In this document: positions 39,377-52,739 of the stretch, piece by piece
Position numbering within the stretch: position 1 is the stretch's first letter
Layout: every line of letters begins with the position of its first letter
Assembly: GCF_000189635.1 (NCBI RefSeq)
Contig: NW_002476013.1
Location: 372,001 to 436,000 of the forward strand
Source: Tetrahymena thermophila SB210
Taxonomy: Eukaryota > Ciliophora > Oligohymenophorea > Hymenostomatida > Tetrahymenidae
DNA length: 64,000 nucleotides
Direction of reading: 5' to 3'
Program-made: the position numbers and the translations under genes
Notes under the pieces: generated by a model
What the model saw: the letters and a program-made list of their open reading frames with translations, nothing else
Database searches by the model: none
Told to the model about the DNA's origin: nothing

Positions 39377-40264
39377 GGATCTCCTTTAGAGACACAGACA
39401 ATCAATTCCTTCATGATGCATTCATTAATTTTACTTAAATATAAAGATCATCTCTTCTATTTTACTATTTTTGAAAAATCTAGCTAGCACCCAACTAGGG
39501 AGGAGCTTTCATATAAAACTTTAATTAATCAGAGAAGGAAATAAAAATCCAAACAAATAAACAAAATTAAATAAATAAATATATTCATACATACATTAAA
39601 AAATTAATCTTTTTACCTCTATATAAAAATAAACTAGAAAGTAAAAATTATATTAAATAATATTATAAATGTTTTGGCAAATCATAGCTAATTTATTTTA
39701 TAATTTGCTAGCTAATATTGTTTGTTGTTTTCACACTTTAAATATTAGTTGTTTATTGTTTATAAATCCATTTATTTTCATCATTTTATTTCAATTTATT
39801 AGCTATTTTTAAGGTTACAATCAATTTTTTTTGAATTAACTAATAATAAATATTTAAATTAATGATTATTTAAATAGTAAAAATAAGATTTTTTCAAGCA
39901 CAAATAAATATTATACTTAGCTTCATATATTATCCATGAAAATTCTTTTTAAATTTTGATAATAAATTAATATTAATTATTTAACAAAATAGAAATGATT
40001 TATTTTAGATATTAAATTACATTTGATAATAATGTTTTTAATTTAATAATATTTATTGATGCAATATTTTAAACTTTTGAGGTAATTTGTTTTCGTAATT
40101 TTATTCATCAAGCCATAAATAAATAATATTTTTCGTATTCATTTTATTTAAATAATAAATTTTAAAATATGAAAAAATAATTAGTAGAAATATTAATAAA
40201 ATAACAGCTATAAAAGAATTATATAAAAATGTAGATTCGAATAAACTAAATAATTATTTCCTTT

Positions 40265-40312
<48 letters not shown>

Positions 40313-40431
40313 TATTTGGCTGTATGGAAGTTAATACAGTAAAACTTATTAATATATAAAGGCTAGATTGATTTTTTTAAGCAATATATTATCAATATGA
40401 TTAAGTAACAAGTTTGAATTTCGTTAAACAA
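39377..40431. other. Convergent intergenic region
   Basis: 3' flanks of the TPR gene and the B-box gene. It contains the (TTTA)n repeat at 40264. No gene is supported. Confidence 0.55.
40264..40311. repeat. (TTTA)n microsatellite, about 12 units
   Basis: A perfect run of TTTA units, the longest pure microsatellite in the window, about 120 bases past the TGA of the B-box gene. Confidence 0.9.
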
Positions 40432-42250
40432 TCAATTATAAAATATTTTTTTATTATTCCATTGTTACTAGGCTTGATATCCGTTGCTTTAGATATCATA
40501 ATTGATTGGATTCTAGACCAATTTACTGTTTGGACTATTCATATTTTGAGACTTTAAACTGTAAGGTGATTATACTCTGTTGAAATTGTTTTCGTATTAA
40601 TTATTTATAAACTCAGATGGATTCCTATTAAAGCTATTTTAATCAAATCTATCAGCTAGAGGTGATCTCTATAGCACTTGCTATTAAGTTGTGTATTTAT
40701 TTTATAAATTTTATTTTCCAGATGGAGAACTAATATCTACTTCTGATTATGATTATGATGCACTATGGCTTTTAAAGACTGGTGGAAGCTGTTGTAAATC
40801 TTATTATGAATTAAATTATAATTACTTTTATTCTGGGAATTATCTAGGTTGATAAACATTTCTTTATGGAACTGGAATCTAATAATTAATTGCAGACTAG
40901 AATATTTCATTTTGCTATTTCTCAAATTCTTATTACAACTAAATAGATTTTTGTTAAACTTTTTCTAAAAACTCTAGCTCTTCTGGTTTAGCGAATTATT
41001 TCAGTTAATCTTTTGATGGTCTTTCAAATGTAATGAAATTATTAGAAGGTTCATTAAACTCTTCCAATTTATCTTCTATTGAATTTGGAGGTCTTCTGAC
41101 TTTGCTACTCTATGGGATGTTCGAATTTGAGGTTATTTTTTTCATTCCAATTTCTCTTAGCTCATTTTTAATCCTTCTCTCTTCTTACTTTTATTTTAGT
41201 CTTATAATGTCAGGATCATTAATTAAGTATATATCATCTGCTTCTTTATAAAATCCTTTTTACTTGTTTTGTTGTTGTTGTTTTTCTTGTAGATTATTTT
41301 AAGAATTGTTTGAAGTAGTGTCTTCATCTTCTAACTCTTAGTCTTTATCATAAACATTATTTGTATTTCTTTTTATTGCCTTAGCTTTGTCTGTTTTTAT
41401 CTTAGAGTTAGGTGACTCAAAAACTATAGGTGATATATCTTAACTCGAATTTACAGATTTATTGCTCAAGCTATTTTCATCAAACTTAACTTACTTTTTA
41501 GCTACTTTTTATTACTAATTGTAAACTAATTTGACATAACCGCTTAAAGAGTCTGTGATCTCACTTAGTTTCTCTAAGTCTACTTTGATTTATATTTTTT
41601 TTAAGTCATTTTATGGAATTTCGCTACTGCTATTTAAGTGACCCAATTCAAAATTATTTGCTAATTGATCTTCTTTATTTGCTTTAAAAATACGGATCAA
41701 ACTCATTAAGCATTTTTCCTTTTTTTAGATTCCATCTAAAAATTCTTAGTATTAACGTATCTTTTTTTCGACATCAAATGTCTCACTCTTTAAGTTGTTT
41801 GATTTCTTGTAAGTTAACTCTGTGCATAATTTTTGGCACTTGCTTTCTAAAGAATTGAAGAATGTCTCTATTTCAAAAACTACCTTTTCCTTAGCCTCTC
41901 TATATTTAAATTATTATTTATTAAAAAATTCTCAGAATAAAAAAATGAATTTAAAGTAATTACTTTAATTATCTGATTAGATACGTTTGCAGTTCTGATC
42001 CGTTTTATGAAGATCTTTCATTCTTTGCTAAGATTTATTTATAGCTATCTATTTTTGACTTAGATATTGATGTAGCTCTTTAAATCATATCATCAATTGG
42101 TTAAAATGACCCATATGTTTTGTTTTATTTATGCTCAGATGTATGAATTGGCAAGCATTTAGGGCAAAGAGGCATTAAGCATTAAGAATCTTCACAAAAG
42201 TTTGTTATGTTTTAGCCTACATGATAGGCGCAGAAAAGTTCTTTCTCCAT
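40432..42250 (-). CDS. B-box zinc-finger, coiled-coil protein (584 aa)
   Basis: Exons 42250-41964 and 41899-40432, with a 64-bp intron (GTAATT...AAATATAG); phase closes to 585 codons. An N-terminal B-box lies at ~7-37: CAYH, then NFCED, LCPKC and H-x3-H (IHTSEH), matching C-x2-H-x7-C-x-D-x5-C-x2-C-x3-H-x3-H. No RING precedes it, so this is a stand-alone B-box and not a TRIM protein. A long Lys/Glu/Gln-rich region of heptad character follows (~90-250), probably coiled coil, then an Asn/Gln/Ser-rich disordered C-terminal half. Stand-alone B-box proteins are numerous in ciliates; most are uncharacterised scaffolds. No membrane segment. Cytosolic, binding partner unknown. Confidence 0.87.
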
Positions 42251-42493
42251 TTAATAATATTTTTTTTTAAAAAAAGCTTAACTTTAATGTATTTTTAGCA
42301 AATTAAAAAAAGAGCAGTAGTTTATGGTTTTTTATTTGAATGTTTGATTTTTAAGCTTTATAAATTATTTTCTAAATTTATTTATTAATTTAAAAGATTT
42401 ATTCTTTCTATCTTGGTTATATAAAATTTTGAAAATTTAAGATTATTTAGAATTTTTTAGTAATTCAATTTTTTGATAAACATTTGATAGTAC

Positions 42494-42529
42494 TAACCTT
42501 GAAAATAACTACTCTATTTTTCAAAGTTA
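42494..42529. repeat. Imperfect inverted repeat, ~14-bp arms
   Basis: TAACCTTGAAAATA and TATTTTTCAAAGTTA are separated by 7 bases. The arms pair with one mismatch and one extra base. This could be chance in AT-rich DNA, although the arms include G/C pairs. Confidence 0.45.
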
Positions 42530-43013
42530 AGAATATCTGTAGATTATAACAAAAACTTACTTACTTCTCCACAAATAAAAAATCTAAAATATATAGAATG
42601 TAATTTATAGATGTAAAAATAATTATAATATTCTCTAAAATCAACAATATAATTTATACCTTAATTTCTTTATTCAAGTAAATTTCCTAATTTAAATTTT
42701 GACATTTTTTATTAGAAATAAAGTAGCCTTTTAAATTCTTTGGAGGATACCTTTTAGGTAAGAAGCTACAAAAAATACAGTAAATTTATATTTATAGTTT
42801 ATTATTTTATAAAGTTATAATTCATTATAAAAGAATATCTATCCATTCAAATTAAAATCTTGTTTAGGTTTTTTAATAATTAAAAGTTTTATTTGCTCAA
42901 GATACTTTTTTAATACTTAAAATAGTAAGTTCTATAAAATAATCATTTTAAGTTTGTTTGAATATAAAATTTAAAGTAAATTGCATGAATAATAATAATT
43001 TTTTATTCTTTAT

Positions 43014-43034
43014 ATTATTATTATTATTATTATT
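43014..43034. repeat. (ATT)n microsatellite
   Basis: About seven ATT units followed by a T run. Confidence 0.8.
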
Positions 43035-43861
43035 TTTTTTTTTGAAATTGCTATTGTTTCAAGATAAAATTATAAATTTATAATATATTTTTAGAAAATT
43101 GAAAAATTAATTGCTAGAACTATCAAAAAAATATAATATTACTGGAAAATTAAAAAGTCTTATCAGTAGTTTATTGAAAAAACTCAAAAATAATATAAAT
43201 TTTTTTTGATTTAATTTATTTTCTTTAAATTTTGTTAGATATTATCTCTATACAATTATAAAATTAAAAACTTTTAAAAAACGATTAGGATTTATATCAG
43301 AGAATTATTAACCATGAGTTTGAAGAAAGAAAATAATTTTTTATATGAAAGTCTTTTAAAATACTTAGAATATTTCGTTAGAAATAAAAAATTTTAAATT
43401 AAAAATAAAAATAAACATATGAAATAAAATTTAAAAATAATAATTAGATAAAAAATAAAATTTTTAATCAAATAAGACTTGTAAAAATATTTGGTTAAGA
43501 GGTCTCATTGATATAAATAAGAAAAATAAATCAGCCAGTTCTCTTGCTTAAAAATGAATAGTAGCAATAAAATATTCTTTTTTTTCAAATGAAAACATTA
43601 AAAGAAAACGAGCAAGCATGAAGAAAAAATAAAGATTATTTGAAATAAATAAAAGTTAAATAAATATATGAAAAATTTAAATAAATTGGAATTTTTCATT
43701 ACAAATTGAATAAATCGTTGAAAAGAAGAAATAAAAATAAATAAATAATTTATTAATAAAATAAATAATTCAAAAGGTTTTCTTAACAATAAGAAATAGA
43801 TAATAAATACATAAATTTAAACAAAAGATACTCATCCTCTTATTAAGCATTCACTTGTGCA

Positions 43862-46340
43862 ATGATCACTCTAAATAAGAGGTCCGTTCAATCCTCAGCT
43901 GGAATTCACAGTCCGGTTGGATAAGGTCCTGGAATAGCGACTCCTGTTTCTGTTAATCAGGCTAAAAAGAAGACAAAAAAAGAAAGCACTAAAAAAGTTG
44001 GTATTCATTCAAGAAAACTTTCTGAAAATAGGTTGTTTTATCCTCAAAGCAATCCTATTGTATAGAATGGGGTCATCAGTACAGCGTCTCTTGCTGTGTA
44101 AAATGGTAATTAAATTCCATAGAGCCCAAGTAGTTATCAGCAACACAGCAACAATTTTGTTGGAAATAGTCATAAAAATCCAATTATAATGAATATGAAC
44201 CAGCATGCTAACTCACCTTAAAGTAACTACGTTGTTGTAAACCTTACATAGCAAAATAATAATTAGCTAAATCAGCAAAGTTAAAATTTTCATAGTAGCA
44301 ACGATCACTAGTAATACCTCGCCTCTAACAATAGTCCTTTTAGCCATCAGCATGATAATGACGAAACAGGCAGCTCAGATAGTAATTAAGATATTAAAAA
44401 TAAATTATTGAATCTTCTTACTCAAAAGAATGATTGCAAAAAACTAATAGCTTCTAAAAGCTCTGGTAATTCTCTAGATTTTGCCATCGGTGAGTTTGGA
44501 AAAAGGTAAACAAACAATCAAATTTATTTTTTTTTAAATTTTAAATCATTTTATTTATTTATTTATTTCTTTAATATTTTTTATCATTGAAAAAATGCAA
44601 CATTCATTTTGATATTAAAGTTATTTCTGTTTAAATATTTGAATATCATAAAAAAGTTTTCAAGTAAAATTAGTTTCAATAAAATTAATATTTTTATTTT
44701 AAATAATAAATAGGAAAAAGTCTCCATAAAATCAGATAAATAACAATTACAATATCGGTGGGATTGTAAGTAACCATCACCACTATCATTTGGGGAAAAA
44801 ATCACCTTCGAAAATGAAAAATCTGCTTTACTTTTAAGAAAAAACGGCAAATAAGTCATAGATCCAAAATAATTCTTCAACCTAATTTATCCTAAGTCCT
44901 AAAGAAACTAAAAATATACAGGGTATTTTTAATTAAATCAAGCCATCAACTAAGAAAGAATAAAACTACATGCAGATGCATCATTAGAATTCTTTTTCAC
45001 CTATCTTAAGTGCAGTTTTAAAAAGCAAAGGTCTTTCTCCTGAAAAGAAAGACTCTCTATCGCCATCAAAAGAAAACCTAAAGAACATAATAGCAGCACA
45101 AAAGCACATAAATCCTGCTGTTTCTCCAACATCTTTAAACTCCTAATAAATATAAGTATAAGCAGACAGCAAAGCTGCATTGAAGAAGAAAATGTCTGTC
45201 CCAAAAGCTGTAAATTAAGACATGTTTTCTTATATTTCAAAAAGAAATAGCTCTAAGGAAAGAATAATTAACTTATTCAACTCTAAACACGAAGCATTGA
45301 CTGACCATAATACGAGAAAGAGTAGCACTCTTTCAAAAAAGCATAAGTCTGCTTCACCTGAAAACAACCAGCAAACACACAAAAACACCAAAAAAATAAT
45401 AAATACCAGCCAATAGCAGCAACAATAATAACAATACCTTTAAGGAACAAAAAAGTCTAAACCGTTCTTTAAAAAATATCGGCCACCGGAGCTTGACGAA
45501 TTGCATTCTACAAATACAGTTTCGCAAAGCGTGCCAAATTCTTCTAAACATATAATTCAAAACACTTTCAATACACCAAATAACTAAAATCTTAACAATA
45601 ATTAAAACCTATCATCTCAACATCTTGAAACTAAAAAATTCTTTTTCGACCACAATCTTACTCCTAATTCTTTATTAATAAATTCTTAAACAATAAATTA
45701 AAACATGAACTAAATATAAAATATTAATTAAAACAACACTAATATGGTAAATATAAGCAATACAAATTTACTTTCTCAAAACAACCCTAACAATATTAGC
45801 AATTCTATTAATTATTCTTACTCGGCCCGCTCTAACAATTAATTATCGTAGCCACCTCAACAATAAAACAATACCTTATACTAAAATTTTGTAAATCCTT
45901 ACATTAATACTACTTCTAACCAAAATAAAATAATTACTGCAGCTATCAACTATAACCTTAAGAATGCGTAAAATTATTATTTACTTTTCTTTTTTTTAAT
46001 AAATAAATATTTCAAACTAAATTTTATTTTTACCAAAAGTGAAAATCGCCTGATGAAGATATAAGAAGACATATACGAAGGAGGAGAGCAAAGCAATCAC
46101 ACAGCAATTAATGAGCAACTCCAAAAAACATTTTTAAGAACATCAAAGCTACTCAGCGGATATAAGGCAAGAGAACTCAAATGGGAACAAGAAAAAAGAG
46201 CATTAGTTGATGAAATTAAATTTTTAAAAAATTTATTGTATACTGAATAATTCGATGATCTTGTAATTAATAGTTAAATGAGCTTCTTTTATAATCATTT
46301 TGTTTGTTTTGCTTTGGTTATCTGCACCCTTTGTGCATGA
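43862..46340 (+). CDS. Ser/Asn/Gln-rich protein with C-terminal coiled coil (732 aa)
   Basis: Exons 43862-44505, 44714-45967, 46040-46340; introns of 208 and 72 bp, phases close to 733 codons. Most of the chain is low-complexity Ser/Asn/Gln/Lys with scattered SP and TP sites (HSPVG, SLSPSKE, ASPENN), suggesting a disordered phosphoprotein. The third exon encodes a helical, charged stretch at ~634-715 (GYKARELKWEQEKRALVDEI) likely to form a coiled coil. The last ~20 residues before TGA are hydrophobic (YNHFVCFALVICTLCA); a hidden splice before them cannot be excluded. No domain is recognised and no signal peptide is seen. Cytoskeletal or scaffold roles are common for such proteins, but nothing here proves that. 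Confidence 0.78.
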
Positions 46341-47099
46341 TAACGTTAATCGGCAAAACGATCCTAAAAAAAACTTCTGCATGCTTTTTTTTTACTTTCT
46401 TTCATTTTTTCTTTTTTTTTTCTTTTTGAGTTTTATTTTTTGTAAAAAGGGTGTTTTGGGGTTTTCATTTTTTTGTATAATAATATCTTATAAAAATTAA
46501 ATAATTAGATATTATTTATAATTAATTAATTAATTTTTAAATTTTTATCTTAGACTATTTTGAAATATCTTTGTTTAAAAGTTAAAATATTTTGAAGTTT
46601 TAATTTTTAAAAATTTAATTTTCTAAAATATGTTTATTAATTAAACGAACTACTTTGTAAATACTTAAATTTAATTAGTAATTTCAAAAATAAGATTTTC
46701 ATAACTGTATTAAAATCAAAGATATAAATTTAAGAATCAATTATATCAAACTATAATCAAATTGTTTTTGGTTAATGAAAACTTAGATTTCAATTATTTA
46801 AAATATTAGAATTTATTAAAGTTGTTTTAAGGAATTAATTAAGATAAAATATTTCTTTTTTTATTAAGATAAATTTATTATAAATCTTAAAATATATTCA
46901 TTAAAATATTAAAATGAAATAGAAAAAAATTAATAAAAAACTCTTTGAAATTATTGATTTTTGCTTCTTATCTTTTTGATAAATAATAAATTTTAAATAG
47001 TAAAATATATTTTAATTTGGAAAATTAAACATGTAAAGGAATTTATTAATACCCCTGTTGGCTAAACGTATACTCCTCTTTGAGGTAGTTCCGTTTAGG
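46341..47099. other. Convergent intergenic region with a GC-richer hairpin
   Basis: Very AT-rich except for 47038-47110, which contains a stem-loop directly beyond the TGA of the minus-strand gene (see the hairpin entry). Confidence 0.5.
47062..47098 (-). other. Stem-loop just downstream of a stop codon
   Basis: CTAAACG (47062-47068) pairs with CGTTTAG (47092-47098). Inside it ACT pairs with AGT and CCTC with GAGG around a TTT loop, with a small internal loop and one bulged T: about 14 pairs in 37 bases. It begins within two bases of the called TGA at 47100-47102. It may be a 3'-UTR element. The minus strand can also be read through it as protein if a 37-bp intron removes the stop, so coding origin is not excluded. 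Confidence 0.45.
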
Positions 47100-50000
47100 T
47101 CATAGGAAGAAACTCATTTAAAATATGTTACACTTACATTTACATTTACAAAATTTGTTAATTTTACTATTTACATTTTAATTAGATTTTTTATTTTTAT
47201 TTTTTTACATTTTTTTATTTTTCTCTTTCTTTTTTTAAACTTCTTCTTCTTCTTATTCTTCTTCATCTTCTTGTTCCTCTCCTTCATCTTGGTCTTTTTT
47301 GTCTTTGTCTTTTTCTTTATTTTTATTTTCCTCTTCTTTCTTTTATTATTCATTTTCTGCTAATTATTTTAATTCATCATCTTTATAATCTCTCTTGGAT
47401 TCAATAAAAGGATTTTAATCGTAACTTAGCAGTTTGTTATTTGATAAAATATTATCAGGAGACAAATTATTCACATTTCCATTCTTTCTCTCTGATAGAG
47501 TTTATGACTATTCTTTGGTGTCTTTAGCATCTATGTTTTTATCACTTTCTTTCTTAGCATTCTCAACTTGTTCTGCTTATTCTAACTTTTTGCTTTCTTC
47601 TTTTTCTTATTATTATTTTTTTTAAGTTACTTCTTCATCCTCTGACTCTTCTTCGACTTCCTCTTCTTCTTAATCTTTTTACTTCACTAAATTTGACAGA
47701 GTATTATTCTAAACCCCTTTTGGCTTGAAAAAATTAGTTTTTTTCTTTGTACTATATACTTCAGTCCCTTCTTTCAATGAAATTATATGAATATCTTGAC
47801 CTTTTTAATTGAAATAGCTTAAATAATCTTATTCGATCCTCATCAAACCTTTATGACCTTTATGAATAATATCACTATATACAATATCTAAAATTCCAAA
47901 GGTTGAAGATTTGCTCAAACCTAAATCTATTTTTTTTATTTCAAGTACATTTTTTAACTTTTCTTAAAAAATCAAAAGCTTTGTTTTTTCTTGTTCTTCA
48001 TTATGCCAAGTAACTATATAACCTATTTAATAAATTCAATATTAAAACATGTTTTATTAATTATGAAATACCTTATGTTAGATAGGCACTGATTTCATAG
48101 CTGTCATCAAAAGATGAATGCAATCTAATTTTTATAAAATCAGTTATATCTATACTCAAGTTGTTTCTTTAATTAATTAATGTATGTATTTTATCTATTT
48201 CAATAAATTCTCCTGTAATATTTGCATCGCTTTCTGGATCATAAGAATTTCCTCCTAACAGTATTAAATACTCTTTTTCAGTTTCTATAGTATTTTAATG
48301 GACTGAATTTAATTTTCCAGAAGTTGCACCTATTTAATTTTATACACTACCATTAGTATTAGTAGTATTTTTTACAGAGTAGGAAAAAACAATAGGGTTT
48401 CTTCTTCTTTTCATCATATTTATTGATAATTCATATCTAATAGAAGCATTTCTTCTTTCAATTTTAAAGACCTGTTTATAATAAAATAATTTAATTTTTA
48501 AAAAGAAAAAGATTTGATTGGATAGATGTTATGTTAGCAAATAAATACCTTACAATTTTTATTTTCTATCATTTTAATAAATAATTTATTAATCCCTACA
48601 AAATAAAAATTGAGAAAATTTAGAAATAGTCTTTGATTTTGGGTTTAAAAAGATACTAGATTTAGAGATTAAAGTATTTATTGAAAAATAAATATATATA
48701 ATTTGATGAAACTGAAGTGATTGTATTTGTATTTGTTGTTTATATTACAAATTATAATAACAAGCTGATTAATTATTTTACTGAATTTTAACTTAAAAAG
48801 CTAAAATTCTAAATGAAAAAAATTCAAATTTACTTTTATGTTGCTGTAGGTCTACTGTCTGAAAAAGCCTCCAATCACGAATACAAGAGTATAATTATCA
48901 TATGTTTTTACAAAAAGCGTAGGATTTTTACGCGGGAATCTCTCTTCAAGTGACAATTTTATTATTGGCTTACCTTCATTAAACTCAAGATCTTAACTAA
49001 ATACAAGAAGATTCCCATCATTATCATAGACAAATAATCTCCCATTCTTTTAATCTATTGCAATATTTGCGCATGGTATATTAGTAAATTTATAGTTAAG
49101 CTTATATTTTGCTAAATCAGGAAGAGAACCTTGAGGATCAAATTTATAAATGTATGTTTAGCCTTTTTCACTAATTAAACTTGCTATTGTATTTTTGAAA
49201 GGCAAATCAAAGACTTCCCATCTCTTTTATATAGCTATTTATGATACATTTGGAAGTCCTTAATTATAATCTCGATGTTCCTTCATTTTAAGATTAATTT
49301 CACTGAGCTATTTCTAGGTTAGGGGATATTGATTTTCTTAATTAAGTTGAGTTTAGTTTTATAATAGTTAATTATCTGTGATATGATTAAAAAGTGGTCT
49401 TTTATTCATATTATTCAATATTTAAACTTAAATTTGATTACTTTTTAATAAATAAGATTAAAGTTGTGATAATTGCATTCTATTATCAACTTATGTGTTA
49501 CTATTATTAATGTTAGAGTTATTCTAAATTTAATTTTAGCCATTTTATTATAAGAGTTAGCTTAATTGATTTGTGTTGTTTAAATAAGGTGTTTATTATA
49601 TTTATAAATTATATTATTGAAGTGGAATATTTGATTAATTTAGGTTAGTTCTGCTAGAATAGTCATTTTTATTTAGTTTGTTAGCATCATTTAGATTTTA
49701 GTAAGATTCATTATTAATCACAATGCTAGCTTCTTTACTTTTTAAAGCATTAATAGCATTTAAGTGCTCATCTATTTAATAAGAGTTATTTTATTAAGGA
49801 GTTGTTATTTCCTCAAAAGCGTAGTAAGGAGTTTAATTATTATTGTAATAGTCTATATACTATTAATATTCTTGCAAGTAAGTTAATTCAAATTAAGAGT
49901 TTTGTAAATATTTATTTGGTGATGATTGCTTTTATTTTAAATTCTAGCTGTTTTCAACCACTTAAGAATTTTATGCTTGACTTTATGAATAACTAAGACT

Positions 50001-50945
50001 ACTTACCTGCTATTATTAAGTTATATTTGCAAACCTATTCATTTATTAGATAAAAAATCAAATTTAGAAATATAAAAATAATCCAATTTTGTAAGCAAAA
50101 AAATAAAAAAAATAAGTATTTTTTCAGTAAAGAATTTATTTATTTATTCAAATTCAATCTTAATTTTTATATATTGCTGACTTTAATGTAATAAGATTTG
50201 TTAGTTTATTTATATCATAGAGTTGAAGTTATGATTAATTTTATAAGTGAAGAAGAGTTAATTATATAGTAAAGAAATTACATTGATACTCCTTTATGAG
50301 GTTATAAATTTTAAATGCCAGGGACCATATCTTGTTGCAAAGGAGATTCGATTGTATTCAAAGAATTAGCACTTAATGCATTTTAACTTTGAACTTATTT
50401 AATCCCTAATTAATTTTTCATTTATTCTTGAGGTATATTCACGCTAAAGTTATTGAAAGTTTAAGCTTAAATTTTCTTTTCATTATTCTAGGTGTTGTTA
50501 GTCTTAACTATTGTTATGTAGTTTTTCTATGATTCTTTTTTTGTGCTTCTTTATTATTTTATTTATAAATATTTGTTAGTTAATTCATTTTTATTTGATA
50601 ATTGCTTTTCTATATAAATTTTTTAAAATTACTTTTTCTGCTGCTAAGAATTTGACCCATTCCTCGCTTTAGCTTAGTTTTAATCTATTTTATTTGTTAA
50701 TAATAATATTTTATCATTTGGTTACTGAAAGATGAGAGCTGGATTAGTTCTTTAAATGATTAGATTAAGAAAACAATATCTTACTATTTATTAAACAAAA
50801 AATATGTTACAGTTAAGTTAGATAATTTATATCAAATTTACCCTTATTTATTGTTCTTTTGGTTTGGAGAAGGACTCGGCTTCCTACTGCTTATTAAAAA
50901 AGAATAAATTAATGAAAAAAATGAATTGAATTACTTAGATTTCAT
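47100..50945 (-). CDS. Long protein with propeller-like core and acidic tail (1015 aa)
   Basis: Exons 50945-50935, 50886-50842, 50749-50282, 50034-48834, 48471-48072, 48022-47100; phases close to 1,016 codons. The two tiny first exons are the least sure. The N-terminal ~375 residues are Gln/Asn-rich and disordered. A folded core of ~350 residues begins KRWEVFDLPFKNTIASLI and has repeated beta-rich units, including RLFVYDNDGNLLVF, FVIGGFF and YLILLGGNSYD. This suggests a beta-propeller of kelch or WD type, but I cannot count blades. The C-terminus is Lys/Glu-rich with runs of acidic residues (EEEEVEEESEDEEV), then basic, ending in a curious CKCKCKC before TGA. No signal peptide or membrane segment. 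Function unknown. The 3' end is ambiguous (see the hairpin). Confidence 0.75.
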
Positions 50946-52315
50946 TAACTTTTTGCTATTATTCCCTCTCTATTTGCACTATTTTCCTTTTTTATAACAA
51001 TTAATTAGAATGTATTTATCTTATTTAATTGAATATAAATTAGTAATATTAAAATAACTCTTCAAGTTCTTAATAAATAATAGTCAGTCAATAATTTTGC
51101 TATTAATAATTCATTAAATTTTCCTTGATTTCTATTTTTTAATAGAAATTTAATAATTTAGTAGAGTTTAAACGTTAATTTTCTTTAAAATATATATAAC
51201 ATCTTTTGAAGGAACTTACATTAATCCTCTTGTGAAATAACAATTAAGACTATGTAATTTGGTTTATCAGTTTCTAAAGAAATAAACAAATAAATTTAAT
51301 TAATTTTAGTTTTAAAAATTAATTCAAATTGTAGCAATAGTTTTCAATGAATTATTAATTCAGTAATTCTAATCAAAATTAATAGCTTACAACTTTTATT
51401 TCCACTTTTTCCACAAAAATTAAATTGCTCTTTATTTTTTAGAGATTTTCAGATATATTACGAATTAATTTAAATTCATTATGTAAATAGAAATCATTTG
51501 GCTCTAACACTTATTTTCTTCACAAATTGGGTTACAACTCAATAAAAGAAAAATTTGGTGAGTAAATTAAAAAATTTTTTTATGATGGAATATAATATAA
51601 AATGTAACAAAAATCATTTCTAAGATGATATTAATATTATATATTAAATACTTAGAATTATTTAACAATGAAATTAAAATTTCATATTTAAATAATTATT
51701 TGTAATAGAATTTAATCCTAAAATGATCTTTATACTCATTTAATTTCAAAATTACAAATTTTTAAAGTTGATCTAAATTATTGATCAGTATTTCAAATCT
51801 TTGATAATAGATATTTATTAAATTATTCAATCTCTCAACATAATTTCATTTATTATAAGAAGTTACATCAAAATATAAAAATTAAAAGAGATAATTATGG
51901 TCTTAATTATTTAAAATTACATCAAGTATATTAAAAATAATACTTTATTTCAATTTGATAATTGTATTTAACTTAAATTATGATATTAATTAATAAACTA
52001 TAAATTTTAAAATATTTATAGTATGGATTGTCATAATTAATTAAAAATTTTTAAATTACTACCATGAATCCTTATTAAAAATAATAAGTTAGTATTTTTA
52101 AAATTTTTTAATAATTAATTTTAAAAAATAAAATTTTTGATTAAATATTTTTTATTTTTTTTGTTTAGGCTCTCTCTATACCTAATTATTTTGATACTTT
52201 TTTTTATTATTTTAAATTTTCTTTAAATTTATAAAATAATATTTATTATTCTACTAAATATTTATTTCCTACTACAGAAATATTTATTCGAGAATAGTAA
52301 TTGAAGTATCCATAT
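50946..52315. other. AT-rich intergenic region
   Basis: Upstream of the minus-strand gene starting at 50945. Long A/T stretches with no supported gene or RNA. Confidence 0.55.
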
Positions 52316-52633
52316 ATGCTTGTTCTTTATTTCGCTAAATCAAAAGTCGAAGGAGTTCAGAAGATAGACTCACTGTAATTAGAAAAATTATTTTTGCTAT
52401 CTGCCTAGCTTACTTGTCTCTACAAATAATTGAAGGCAACGTAGGTTCTAAAAAATAAGTATCAGATAGGCACTTAGTTAGATTCAAACGAATTATAAAT
52501 ACTTTATAAATAATTAAAGAAAAATAACAATAATTAATTTAAAGTATTGTATGCTTATGACTTAAGCAGTTTAAATCTGTATTAAATAAATACACATTTA
52601 AAATTGGTTTTAAGTAAAAATTTATCTACTTGA
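52316..52633 (+). CDS. Doubtful small protein (105 aa)
   Basis: ATG 52316 to TGA 52631-52633, open in the ciliate code and less AT-rich than its surroundings over the first ~200 bases. The translation is Leu/Lys/Gln-rich and looks helical (VEGVQKIDSLQLEKLFLLSA, then LTCLYKQLKATQVLKNKYQI). No motif is recognised. It converges on the membrane-protein gene ending at 52740. It could be a real small gene, the last exon of something whose 5' exons I cannot see, or chance. Confidence 0.35.
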
Positions 52634-52739
52634 TTAAAAAATTACTTTTATTTTAAAACCATACTTAAAGAGGAACAATAGTGTTTATAAAATTACAAAA
52701 GTGATGTAGATAATGTATTAAAAAATAATATATAAATAT

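Larger units (their letters stand above)
42251..43861. other. Divergent intergenic region
   Basis: Upstream of two genes reading outward. It holds an imperfect inverted repeat (42494-42529) and an ATT microsatellite (43014-43034). No coding sequence was seen. Confidence 0.55.

Noticed and set aside
47038..47110. SECIS element or tRNA
   Set aside because: The AUGA/GA quartet geometry of a SECIS is absent and no T-arm or anticodon arm can be folded.
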